A DNA stretch of 7,911 nt, from contig JAJAYM010000122.1 in the NCBI GenBank assembly GCA_027117675.1, positions 1 through 7,911 on the forward strand. The letters are read 5' to 3'. Under the pieces are notes generated by a model that was given only the letters and a program-made list of their open reading frames with translations, made no database searches and was not told the DNA's origin. The position numbers were made by a program, and so were the translations under genes. This document shows, piece after piece, positions 1 through 4,780 of the stretch (position 1 is its first letter; each line of letters opens with the position of its first letter). This stretch comes from Actinomycetes bacterium (GTDB lineage: Bacteria; Actinomycetota; Actinomycetes; JAHEKZ01).

Positions 1-407
1 ACGATGAGGTCGTACTGGCTGAAGATCTGCATCACGTTGGTGGCGTCGAGGCGTTCCTCGTGCACCTGGACCGTGACGAAGGGGTTGATCTCCTTGATCG
101 AGTCACGGGCCGACTCGGCCTTGGACCGGCCGACGTCACTCTGGCCGTGGATGATCTGCCGCTGCAGATTTGACTCGTCGACGACGTCGAACTCGACGAT
201 GCCGATGGTTCCGACGCCTGCTGCCGCCAGGTAGAGCAGCGTCGGCGAGCCCAGACCGCCAGCGCCGATCGCCAAGACACGGGCGTTCTTGAGTCGCTTC
301 TGCCCCGCCATCGCCACCTCGGGGATGATGATGTGGCGCGAGTAGCGCTTGACCTCGTCAACCGAGAGGTCGACCGCAGGCTCGACGAGCGGGGGCAGGC
401 TGGTCAC
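1..407 (-). CDS. moeZ: MoeZ/MoeB-type ThiF-family adenylyltransferase, N-terminal part (cut by window edge)
   Basis: The visible 135 residues are the start of an E1-like (ThiF/MoeB) domain. It adenylates the C-terminal glycine of small ubiquitin-fold sulfur carriers (in mycobacteria MoaD2 and CysO) for molybdopterin and cysteine synthesis in the cytoplasm; this role is known of the family. Seen here: the N-terminal SRHIIIPE stretch (23-30), the nucleotide-binding loop GAGGLGS (48-54), the acidic end of the following strand (FDVVDESNLQRQ, 73-84, with Asp74, Asn80 and Arg83) and Lys96 in GRSKA. MoeZ normally has a C-terminal rhodanese domain, which would lie outside the window, so MoeZ rather than MoeB is inferred from the actinobacterial setting. 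Start: GTG at 407 has GGGAG five bases upstream and gives the TSLPPLVEPA beginning typical of mycobacterial MoeZ. The in-frame GTG at 413 overlaps that ribosome binding site. An in-frame stop lies at 450-452. Confidence 0.95.
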   Translation of the reverse strand, partial: MTSLPPLVEPAVDLSVDEVKRYSRHIIIPEVAMAGQKRLKNARVLAIGAGGLGSPTLLYLAAAGVGTIGIVEFDVVDESNLQRQIIHGQSDVGRSKAESARDSIKEINPFVTVQVHEERLDATNVMQIFSQYDLI

Positions 408-412
408 AGTCA

Positions 413-417
413 CTCCC
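413..417 (-). promoter_or_regulatory. Ribosome binding site of moeZ
   Basis: GGGAG on the minus strand ends five bases (TGACT) before GTG at 407. It decides between two in-frame GTG codons six bases apart, because the upstream one at 413 would overlap it. Confidence 0.65.
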
Positions 418-463
418 AGGCGGGTGCACGAATAGCGGATTCTCTGGCTTCAACTGTGCCCGA

Positions 464-511
464 CGCGCTCGCATTCCGAGCGCGATGTCCACGATGTGGA
501 CGGCTGGCCGT
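464..511. repeat. Cluster of three adjacent palindromes upstream of moeZ
   Basis: Three inverted repeats follow one another: CGCGCTCG/CGAGCGCG (464-471 and 477-484, 5-base loop), GTCCAC/GTGGAC (487-492 and 496-501, 3-base centre) and ACGGC/GCCGT (500-504 and 507-511, 2-base centre). All arms are perfect. They lie 57-104 bases upstream of the moeZ start on its template side, where a promoter or a structured leader would be expected. They could be operator sites or leader hairpins; the sequence alone does not decide. Confidence 0.55.
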
Positions 512-544
512 TGGCCTCGGTGACGCGTTGCGCTGCTCCCTACC

Positions 545-614
545 GTGATCGAAGCGTTCCAGTCATATCGCCCGCCAATTTCCGCCCCGAAAATGACTAG
601 AACCCTTCGATCAC
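545..614. repeat. Large imperfect inverted repeat (22-bp arms, 26-base spacer)
   Basis: The left arm is 545-566 and the right arm 593-614. The right arm matches the reverse complement of the left at 20 of 22 positions; each arm contains a CTTCGATCAC or GTGATCGAAG end. The spacer (567-592) is unrelated. Neither strand has a T-run after the arm, so it is not a standard intrinsic terminator, though U-less hairpin terminators are proposed for actinobacteria. It could also be a dispersed intergenic repeat or a structured leader. Confidence 0.75.
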
Positions 615-626
615 TGACGGGCGGCC

Positions 627-648
627 GCTGACCGTTCGCTGACCGTTC
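627..648. repeat. 11-bp perfect tandem duplication
   Basis: GCTGACCGTTC occurs twice back to back at 627-637 and 638-648. Function is unknown. It could be slipped-strand duplication or paired binding sites one helical turn apart. Confidence 0.8.
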
Positions 649-706
649 TCGTTCGGAGATGACGTGCGGCAGGCACGATCCTGGTACGCCCCAAGGATGC
701 AGAGGA

Positions 707-742
707 CCCCCCTGCTCCGAGGGGGGACGCAGAGCAGGGGGG
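707..742. other. C6/G6 element with two competing hairpins; possible structured RNA
   Basis: On the plus strand CCCCCCTGCTC (707-717) pairs perfectly with GAGCAGGGGGG (732-742) across a 14-base loop. The same CCCCCCT (707-713) can instead pair with AGGGGGG (720-726) across the 6-base loop GCTCCG. On the minus strand this reads as two C6 runs competing for one G6 run. An outer GCCCC/GGGGC pairing (minus strand, about 753 and 687) could enclose the hairpin. There is no T-run on either side. The C6 runs recall the actinobacterial 6C small RNA, but that class, as I remember it, has two separate hairpins with C-rich loops, which I do not see here. Confidence 0.4.
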
Positions 743-824
743 CCGTCTCAGGGGCTTTCACCCAGGTGGCAGACAACCAGAGATCGCTGTCCCTCGGGTG
801 CGTTTGACACAACTTTTCACGACC

Positions 825-847
825 AAATCTGATCTTCGTAGATCAGA
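825..847 (-). terminator. Likely intrinsic terminator of the three-gene minus-strand operon
   Basis: On the minus strand TCTGATCT (847-840) and AGATCAGA (835-828) form a perfect 8-bp stem with a 4-base ACGA loop, followed by TTT (827-825). The TGA stop codon of the kinase gene (845-843) lies inside the first arm, so the hairpin forms as the ribosome leaves. The short T-run makes it a modest terminator. Confidence 0.5.
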
Positions 848-1655
848 CGAGTGCATGACTCCAGTGGCGTTGGACCCGCTCCCACGAGCGTGCCGCGTAC
901 TGGTGCCACTGCTCTGCGTCCGGCCGGGAAAGCGCCCAAATGGTCCACGTCACTCCACTGATCCAGGCCCAGGCCGCCACATCGTCCTCGACGACCTCCG
1001 CGCCGCCGTAGGAACCAATCAGCTGCCGCGCACCATGGGCGTCCAGTTCGGCCTCCCACGCCACCTGGCCCAGCTCACGGGCCGGGTCAGCTGCCGCGGC
1101 GTACTCGAAGTCGATCAGCCGTAGGCCCGCGGGCGTTGCCAGCACATTCGCGACGACGTCCAGATGGCTCGGGACCCGGTGCGTCGAGGCGCGCTCCAAG
1201 ATGGCTTCGGCCGCAGCCGCCCGAGCCATGGCCGACGCGAGTCCGTCAGGCAGAACGCCCACCGGACAACCTCTGCGATAGGCATCGCGGGCCGGCGCGA
1301 GGGGTACCTCGGGGAGCGTGACTTCAGCCTGGTGCCACCGGGCCAGGAGGTCAGCGAGCTCGGCCAGCACGGTCGGCCGGCTCAGCTCCAGCGAGAAGAC
1401 GTGACGCCCCTTGAGGTGTTCAACGACGAGCCATCCCGGCGGCGTCGCAAAGACGGCAGGCCCAATGTCCACGGCGCCGGCTGCCGCCGCGGCTGCCACC
1501 TCACGATCGGACGCCACGCGCACCACCACATCCGGACCAAAGATGCGGTGCACACGCCACACCGCACCCGAGCGGCTCGCGAGCCGCGACCATGAGGCGC
1601 CGGCCGCACCTGGGATGCTGGCGACAACATCGGCCGGTACTGGCGCGTCGGTCAC
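843..1655 (-). CDS. Choline-kinase/APH-like phosphotransferase
   Basis: The 270-residue protein belongs to the protein-kinase-like fold of choline kinases and aminoglycoside phosphotransferases, which move the ATP gamma-phosphate to a small-molecule hydroxyl; the substrate is not deducible. Seen: a beta-3 strand DVVVRVASD (42-50) with Arg46 where kinases usually have Lys (Arg also occurs in bacterial choline kinases), a hinge VVEHLKG (77-83), a catalytic loop SHLDVVANVL (163-172) with Asp166 and Asn170, and a metal motif IDFEYA (181-186) followed by DPARELG (190-196). The catalytic loop is odd: Asp to Asn spacing is 4, not the usual 5 (HxDxxxxN). The start is GTG at 1655. It overlaps the hydrolase stop in GTGA with no ribosome binding site of its own, so translation is probably coupled. 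It is the last gene of the operon. A real gene; enzyme class likely, activity uncertain. Confidence 0.88.
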   Translation of the reverse strand: MTDAPVPADVVASIPGAAGASWSRLASRSGAVWRVHRIFGPDVVVRVASDREVAAAAAAGAVDIGPAVFATPPGWLVVEHLKGRHVFSLELSRPTVLAELADLLARWHQAEVTLPEVPLAPARDAYRRGCPVGVLPDGLASAMARAAAAEAILERASTHRVPSHLDVVANVLATPAGLRLIDFEYAAAADPARELGQVAWEAELDAHGARQLIGSYGGAEVVEDDVAAWAWISGVTWTIWALSRPDAEQWHQYAARSWERVQRHWSHALV

Positions 1656-2575
1656 CGCGACGCAGTCCGCCGCGAGTCGGCGAGCAAGGGCCGGATGAAA
1701 CGCGCGACCAGGGCTGGGTCTTCCAGTTGCGCGACGTGTCCCGCTTTCGGGAGCGTCACGATCTGAGCATTGGGCATTTGGCGCGCCACGCGCCTGCTCC
1801 GTCGAGGGTCGACCAGCCGGTCGCGTCCGCCGTAGATCACCAGAGTTGGGCAGGTGATCTGCGCTGCCCGCGCCCAGAGGCCGCTAGGACCTGGGTCGAC
1901 AAAAGCACGCAGCAGGCCGCGGGCGGCTCCGGAAAGTGCCTCACCAGCGTGGGGTAGGGCGAGCCTGCGCTCCACCTCGGCGACGGCCTCGGCCCTGCGC
2001 TCCACAGTGAACGCATTCGCGTCGCCGTAGTTGAGGGCCACCATGCCCTGGACCTGTCGCTCGGCCGGGACCTGAGCCATCCGAGCGAGCAGCTGTCGGC
2101 CGAGGCCTGGTAGCGCAACCACCGGCACGCCCATGGTGTCGCGCCGCGGTCGGAGGTCGGGAAACGCTGGCGAGATCAGCGTGAGGGTAGCCACCAGATC
2201 GGGACGGGCGGCAGCGACGAGGACCGCGATGGCGCCGCCCATCGAGTTTCCCAATAGGTGGACGCGCTCGCCGCGCTCAGCATGCAGTTGCTCGAGCATG
2301 GCCGACACAATCTCGGCGTCAGCGGTGAGTGAGTAGTTGGCATCCTGCGGTGCTGGCGACCAGCCGAAGCCGGGTAGGTCGGGCGCCCACGCCGCAACGT
2401 CGTCGACCATCTCGGTCATCAGGTCGGTCCAGTTCGTGGCTTGACCGCCGAGCCCGTGGATCATCAGGGCAGTGGGACGCGGCGGCGTCACCGAAACCGC
2501 CGCGGTCGAGGACCGCACGAACAGGGTCCGCCCAGCCACCGACCACTCAGCTCCGGGCCAGTGCGGGGTGCTCAC
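1652..2575 (-). CDS. Alpha/beta-fold hydrolase
   Basis: The 307-residue protein has the full alpha/beta hydrolase signature. It shows an oxyanion-hole motif HGLGG (40-44), a DLPGFGWS loop (66-73), a nucleophile elbow GNSMGG (109-114, Ser111), the acid in YGGRDRLVD (Asp252) and the base in KAGHVAQLE (His280). A lid or cap region lies roughly at 145-235. The residues fit a serine esterase, lipase or C-C bond hydrolase; the substrate cannot be told. There is no signal peptide, so it is probably cytoplasmic. The start is GTG at 2575, giving MSTPHWPGAEW, and overlaps the stop of the preceding gene in GTGA. The gene's own stop overlaps the kinase start the same way. These linkages suggest the three proteins are made together and act in one pathway, perhaps on lipid or choline-type substrates, which is inference only. 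Confidence 0.93.
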   Translation of the reverse strand: MSTPHWPGAEWSVAGRTLFVRSSTAAVSVTPPRPTALMIHGLGGQATNWTDLMTEMVDDVAAWAPDLPGFGWSPAPQDANYSLTADAEIVSAMLEQLHAERGERVHLLGNSMGGAIAVLVAAARPDLVATLTLISPAFPDLRPRRDTMGVPVVALPGLGRQLLARMAQVPAERQVQGMVALNYGDANAFTVERRAEAVAEVERRLALPHAGEALSGAARGLLRAFVDPGPSGLWARAAQITCPTLVIYGGRDRLVDPRRSRRVARQMPNAQIVTLPKAGHVAQLEDPALVARFIRPLLADSRRTASR

Positions 2576-3393
2576 GCCGGGTGGAGCAAAGACTCGAGCC
2601 GGCGATTGAGCGCGTCCAGGGTGGCGCGGATGACTGCCTGCCGGACGTCCTCGCGCACGACCGACACCCCGGTCAACCGTTCCGATCCGAGTTTGGTCAG
2701 CATCGCTACGACCACCACAACGGCTCGATCGGGACCGAGCTGGTTGATCTCCAGCTGCTCGAGCTCGAAGCGGGCCGCCGACCCGACGACCTCCTCAAGG
2801 GCGCGCAGCGTGGCCGTCGCCACTGACCGGTGGACGCTCGAGGGCGTCGCAGCAGCCGACGACTCACCGAGGTAGGCCGAGCCCAACCAGCTGAGTGACA
2901 CCGACGTGGTGACGCCGAGACCGGCCGAGACGAGTTGCATGCGTTGAATCAAAATCCGTGGTGGCCTGGTCGACTCGATGAGTTCAGGTGTGAGGTCGTA
3001 GTCGACGTCCGAGAGCTGCTGCGCGCTGCTGTACTCAGGCACCGCGGTAAGCGTTGGACGCCCCGCCTCGGTTCCGGCTGGGGTGGGCTCAGCCGGTGCC
3101 CCGGCCAGTGGCGGGTGCTCAGCAGCGAGGCCAGGCTCGGGGCTTCCGGCCGCTGCAGTGGCCAGCGGCACAGACTCCTCGACGACTTGGACGCGGCCGG
3201 CGTCCACGGCGAGACCGAACTGCTCGCGCAAGACGCGGTTCACACTGGTGGCAACCGCGATTTCGTCAGCACCAGGTGCCAGCTGAAGACGCAGGGTTCC
3301 GGCACCGTCGGGGCGCCCGTCAGGCTCCAGATCGGCAGCCGCCACCCCTGGGACCGCGCGGAGCGCGTCCAGCAGGGTCGCCTCGGAGCTCAC
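2572..3393 (-). CDS. Uncharacterised two-domain protein, first gene of the hydrolase/kinase operon
   Basis: I cannot assign a named family to this 273-residue protein. Residues 1-72 form a small predicted alpha/beta domain (LLDALRAVPGV, then LRLQLAPGADE and VNRVLREQFGL). Residues about 73-142 are a proline/alanine/glycine-rich linker. Residues about 145-270 form a second alpha/beta domain with strand SVSLSWLGS, helix HRSVATATLRALEEVV, two strands (LEQLEINQLG, RAVVVVVAML) and a last helix within VREDVRQAVIRATLDALNRR. The second domain loosely recalls small-molecule-binding regulatory domains, such as the C-terminal domain of isopropylmalate synthase; this is impression only. No catalytic motif, membrane segment or signal peptide is seen. 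Start: GTG at 3393 has GGGAAGGA eight bases upstream. A TTG at 3492 or ATG at 3468 would add an arginine/proline-rich leader that looks like untranslated sequence. The stop overlaps the hydrolase start in GTGA. Confidence 0.85.
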   Translation of the reverse strand: MSSEATLLDALRAVPGVAAADLEPDGRPDGAGTLRLQLAPGADEIAVATSVNRVLREQFGLAVDAGRVQVVEESVPLATAAAGSPEPGLAAEHPPLAGAPAEPTPAGTEAGRPTLTAVPEYSSAQQLSDVDYDLTPELIESTRPPRILIQRMQLVSAGLGVTTSVSLSWLGSAYLGESSAAATPSSVHRSVATATLRALEEVVGSAARFELEQLEINQLGPDRAVVVVVAMLTKLGSERLTGVSVVREDVRQAVIRATLDALNRRLESLLHPA

Positions 3394-3401
3394 GTGAGAA
3401 A

Positions 3402-3409
3402 TCCTTCCC
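3402..3409 (-). promoter_or_regulatory. Ribosome binding site of the two-domain protein gene
   Basis: GGGAAGGA on the minus strand lies eight bases before GTG at 3393. It supports that start over the upstream in-frame ATG (3468) and TTG (3492). Confidence 0.6.
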
Positions 3410-3488
3410 GTCGGCCGCCCACCCGCGGGCAGCGTCAGTCGCGGGGCCGGTCGCCCCCATCCTTGCATCGGCACGGGTGATCTGGTCC

Positions 3489-3518
3489 TCAACTGGCCAG
3501 GTGAGGTGACTCAGTTGA
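3489..3518. repeat. Inverted repeat in the divergent control region
   Basis: TCAACTG (3489-3495) and CAGTTGA (3512-3518) are perfect reverse complements separated by 16 bases. A further 8-bp palindrome CTGGCCAG sits at 3493-3500. The right arm overlaps the candidate -35 TTGACC, so this could be an operator for either divergent transcript. Confidence 0.4.
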
Positions 3519-3543
3519 CCGGTGACTGGTCGACGGGTAGACC
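3515..3543 (+). promoter_or_regulatory. Candidate promoter toward the TetR gene
   Basis: TTGACC (3515-3520), a 17-base spacer and TAGACC (3538-3543) match the housekeeping promoter pattern at 5 of 6 positions in the -35 and 3 of 6 in the -10. It would start transcription near 3550 and place the palindrome at 3579-3596 in the leader. A second possible -10 lies nearer the gene. Confidence 0.35.
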
Positions 3544-3578
3544 CCCATGAGGACTACGCCGAGGACTACGCCGAGGAC

Positions 3579-3596
3579 GCCTACTCAAGAGTAGGC
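3579..3596. promoter_or_regulatory. Perfect 18-bp palindrome, probable TetR operator
   Basis: GCCTACTCAAGAGTAGGC has perfect 8-bp arms around an AA centre. It ends nine bases before the TetR ATG (3606) and overlaps the candidate -10 TAGGCT (3592-3597). TetR-family proteins commonly bind such palindromes in front of their own gene, so autorepression is the simplest reading. No second copy was noticed in the window. Confidence 0.7.
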
Positions 3597-3597
3597 T
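3592..3597 (+). promoter_or_regulatory. Candidate -10 element for a leaderless TetR transcript
   Basis: TAGGCT fits the TANNNT pattern of actinobacterial -10 elements. It lies eight bases before ATG 3606, so transcription could begin at or next to the start codon. No good -35 is seen, and no ribosome binding site precedes the ATG, as expected of a leaderless gene. Confidence 0.4.
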
Positions 3598-3605
3598 CCG
3601 ACATC

Positions 3606-4265
3606 ATGGCCCCAGCAGGAGAGGCACTCTCTGACCGACCCCAGGGGTCGTCAGCGCACCGGGGGCGGATGAGCCGTACCGAGCGACGCGGTCAGCTGCT
3701 CGACGCGGCGCGCGAGGTGTTTGTCGCGGCCGGCTATCACGCCGCATCCATGGACGCGATCGCCACCGAGGCCGGCATCAGCAAGCCGGTCTTGTACCAG
3801 CACTTCCCCGGCAAGCTTGAGCTCTATTTGGCTCTGCTCGATGCCGGCACCGAAGCCCTCGAAGCGGCCGTCCGGCAGGCCCTGGCGTCCACGACGGACA
3901 ACCAGGAGCGCGTCAACGCCACGATCTCGGCCTACTTTGCCTTCATGGCCGACCCCGACAGCGCCTTTCGCCTCGTCTTCGAGTCTGACCTGACCGGCGA
4001 GCGCGCGGTTCGCGAGCGGGTGGACGCCGTCACGCATACCTGCACCTTGGCCGTCACCGAGGTCATCGCACAGGACACCGAGCTCAACCATGAGGCTGCG
4101 ATGCTGCTGGCCGCAGGTCTGACGGGTGCCGCACAGGTGGCGGCGCGCTGGTGGCTTACCCAAGACGGCGCCCTCCCCCGAGCCAGCGCCGAAGCGCTGG
4201 TGGCGTCGCTGGCGTGGCGCGGCATCGGTGGGTTCCCTCGCGCCGACGCAGAGGCCGTCGACTAG
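3606..4265 (+). CDS. TetR-family transcriptional regulator
   Basis: The 219-residue protein has a typical TetR N-terminal DNA-binding domain: a first helix at RGQLLDAAREVFVAAG (28-43) and a helix-turn-helix at about 45-67, with SMDAIATEAGISK and PVLYQHFPGK as the two key stretches. Residues from about 75 on form an alpha-helical ligand-binding and dimerisation domain; the ligand is unknown. I chose ATG 3606 because a perfect palindrome and a -10 element lie just upstream. ATG 3669 (MSRTERRG) is the main alternative and would still keep the whole DNA-binding domain. A frame open back to GTG 3522 adds an Asp/Glu/Tyr repeat that is probably not translated. The gene matches the position of Rv3208 in M. 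tuberculosis and is followed on the same strand by the DUF3107 gene. Confidence 0.93.
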   Translation: MAPAGEALSDRPQGSSAHRGRMSRTERRGQLLDAAREVFVAAGYHAASMDAIATEAGISKPVLYQHFPGKLELYLALLDAGTEALEAAVRQALASTTDNQERVNATISAYFAFMADPDSAFRLVFESDLTGERAVRERVDAVTHTCTLAVTEVIAQDTELNHEAAMLLAAGLTGAAQVAARWWLTQDGALPRASAEALVASLAWRGIGGFPRADAEAVD

Positions 4266-4306
4266 CCTGACGCCGCGAGCGCTTGCTCGTAGGACACAAT
4301 GCGAGC

Positions 4307-4311
4307 GGAGG
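4307..4311 (+). promoter_or_regulatory. Ribosome binding site of the DUF3107 gene
   Basis: GGAGG lies five bases before ATG 4317. It favours that start over the in-frame ATG at 4299, which sits upstream of it. Confidence 0.75.
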
Positions 4312-4316
4312 TCGGC

Positions 4317-4544
4317 ATGGAGGTCAAGGTCGGGGTGAAGGGCGTCGCCCGAGAGCTGGTCGTCGAGACCGACCTCACGCCGGACGACGTCTCGTACATG
4401 GTCAAGGCGTGCGCGACTGACCCAGCCGCCCTTTTCGACCTCACCGACTCACGTGGGCGCCGGGTGTTGGTACCGGCCGACAAGCTTGCCTATGTCGAGA
4501 TCGGCGAGCAGGAAACGCGCCGGGTCGGCTTCGGGGCCATGTAA
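4317..4544 (+). CDS. DUF3107 family small protein (TB9.4-like)
   Basis: This is a 75-residue protein beginning MEVKVGVKGVARELVVET and ending with EIGEQETRRVGFGAM. It matches the actinobacterial DUF3107 family, whose M. tuberculosis member is TB9.4 (Rv3208A); the molecular function is unknown. The sequence suggests a compact beta-alpha-beta fold: strand 1-8, strand 13-18, helix with LTPDDVSYMVKAC, then DSRGRRVLVPADKLAYVEI strands. There are no catalytic motifs, membrane segments or metal-binding pairs. The gene follows the TetR gene by 51 bases on the same strand, as in mycobacteria, so the two are probably co-transcribed. A small inverted repeat CGAGC/GCTCG (4276-4289) lies in the gap. The start is set by the GGAGG ribosome binding site, which gives a length normal for the family. 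Confidence 0.9.
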   Translation: MEVKVGVKGVARELVVETDLTPDDVSYMVKACATDPAALFDLTDSRGRRVLVPADKLAYVEIGEQETRRVGFGAM

Positions 4545-4594
4545 CCCTCAGGCCCGCCGAGAGCATGGACGCCTGTCAGGTGGATACCGGAAGG

Positions 4595-4615
4595 CGTCGC
4601 ACTCGACGAGGTTTT
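4595..4615 (+). terminator. Weak candidate terminator after the DUF3107 gene
   Basis: CGTCG (4595-4599) and CGACG (4604-4608) form a 5-bp stem with a CACT loop, followed by AGG and TTTT (4612-4615). It is about 50 bases past the stop codon, in a convergent gap. The stem is short, so confidence is low. Confidence 0.3.
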
Positions 4616-4645
4616 GCGTCATTCAGGTGTGCACTCGGGAGGCAG

Positions 4646-4732
4646 TCAGGCGGCAAGCCCGAGGGCTGCCATTCGCTTGGTGTGCTGCTCGGCGATTCGG
4701 GTGAACATCCGACTCAACTCGACCAGATCCAT
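4646..4732 (-). CDS. Possible small protein of 28 residues
   Basis: A reading frame starting ATG at 4732 encodes 28 residues, beginning MDLVELSRMFTRIAEQHTKR and ending MAALGLAA. Hydrophobic residues (Leu3, Leu6, Phe10, Ile13, Met21, Leu24) fall at 3-4 residue spacing, with charged residues between them, which suggests one amphipathic helix. A GGAGG ribosome binding site (4740-4744) lies seven bases upstream, the best-spaced strong site on this strand in the area. It lies 48 bases downstream of the MiaE-like gene on the same strand and could share its transcript. I do not recognise a family and assign no function. It could be chance, since short open frames are common in high-GC DNA. Confidence 0.45.
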   Translation of the reverse strand: MDLVELSRMFTRIAEQHTKRMAALGLAA

Positions 4733-4739
4733 CCCACCA

Positions 4740-4744
4740 CCTCC
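4740..4744 (-). promoter_or_regulatory. Ribosome binding site of the 28-residue frame
   Basis: GGAGG on the minus strand is followed by TGGTGGG and then ATG 4732. It is a main reason to take the short frame seriously. Confidence 0.5.
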
Positions 4745-4780
4745 GACGCCGCCAGCCAGCAGCACGGTCAAGGCGTCGCG

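Larger units (their letters stand above)
408..842. other. Intergenic region rich in inverted repeats, no convincing gene
   Basis: These 435 bases lie between the kinase gene and moeZ, both on the minus strand. Reading frames on either strand look random or are antisense to moeZ. The region holds, in order, three small palindromes (464-511), a large imperfect inverted repeat (545-614), an 11-bp tandem repeat (627-648) and a C6/G6 hairpin element (707-742). The moeZ promoter should lie here, but I see no -35/-10 pair with good spacing. Confidence 0.7.

Noticed and set aside
456..548. A plus-strand frame ending ARCPRCGRLAVGLGDALRC with a CxxC pair, running on from antisense moeZ
   Set aside because: It has no ribosome binding site, its long form is antisense to moeZ, and it crosses three palindromes that explain the sequence better. 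Cys codons alone are weak evidence.
597..812. A 71-residue minus-strand frame across the C6/G6 element
   Set aside because: The composition is random-looking, the start lacks a ribosome binding site, and it is built over hairpin and tandem-repeat DNA.
2133..2875. Plus-strand frames opposite the hydrolase and two-domain genes
   Set aside because: They have the Arg/Ser/Ala-rich composition of antisense shadows and no ribosome binding sites, while the minus-strand genes have clear motifs.
3394..3492. A longer N-terminus for the two-domain protein from TTG 3492 or ATG 3468
   Set aside because: The extra residues are Arg/Pro/Gly-rich with no fold, and GTG 3393 has a well-spaced GGGAAGGA site.
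3522..3605. A longer TetR protein from GTG 3522 with an Asp/Glu/Tyr repeat
   Set aside because: It would put the palindrome and both candidate -10 elements inside the gene. The DNA-binding domain begins much later, so the extension is not needed.
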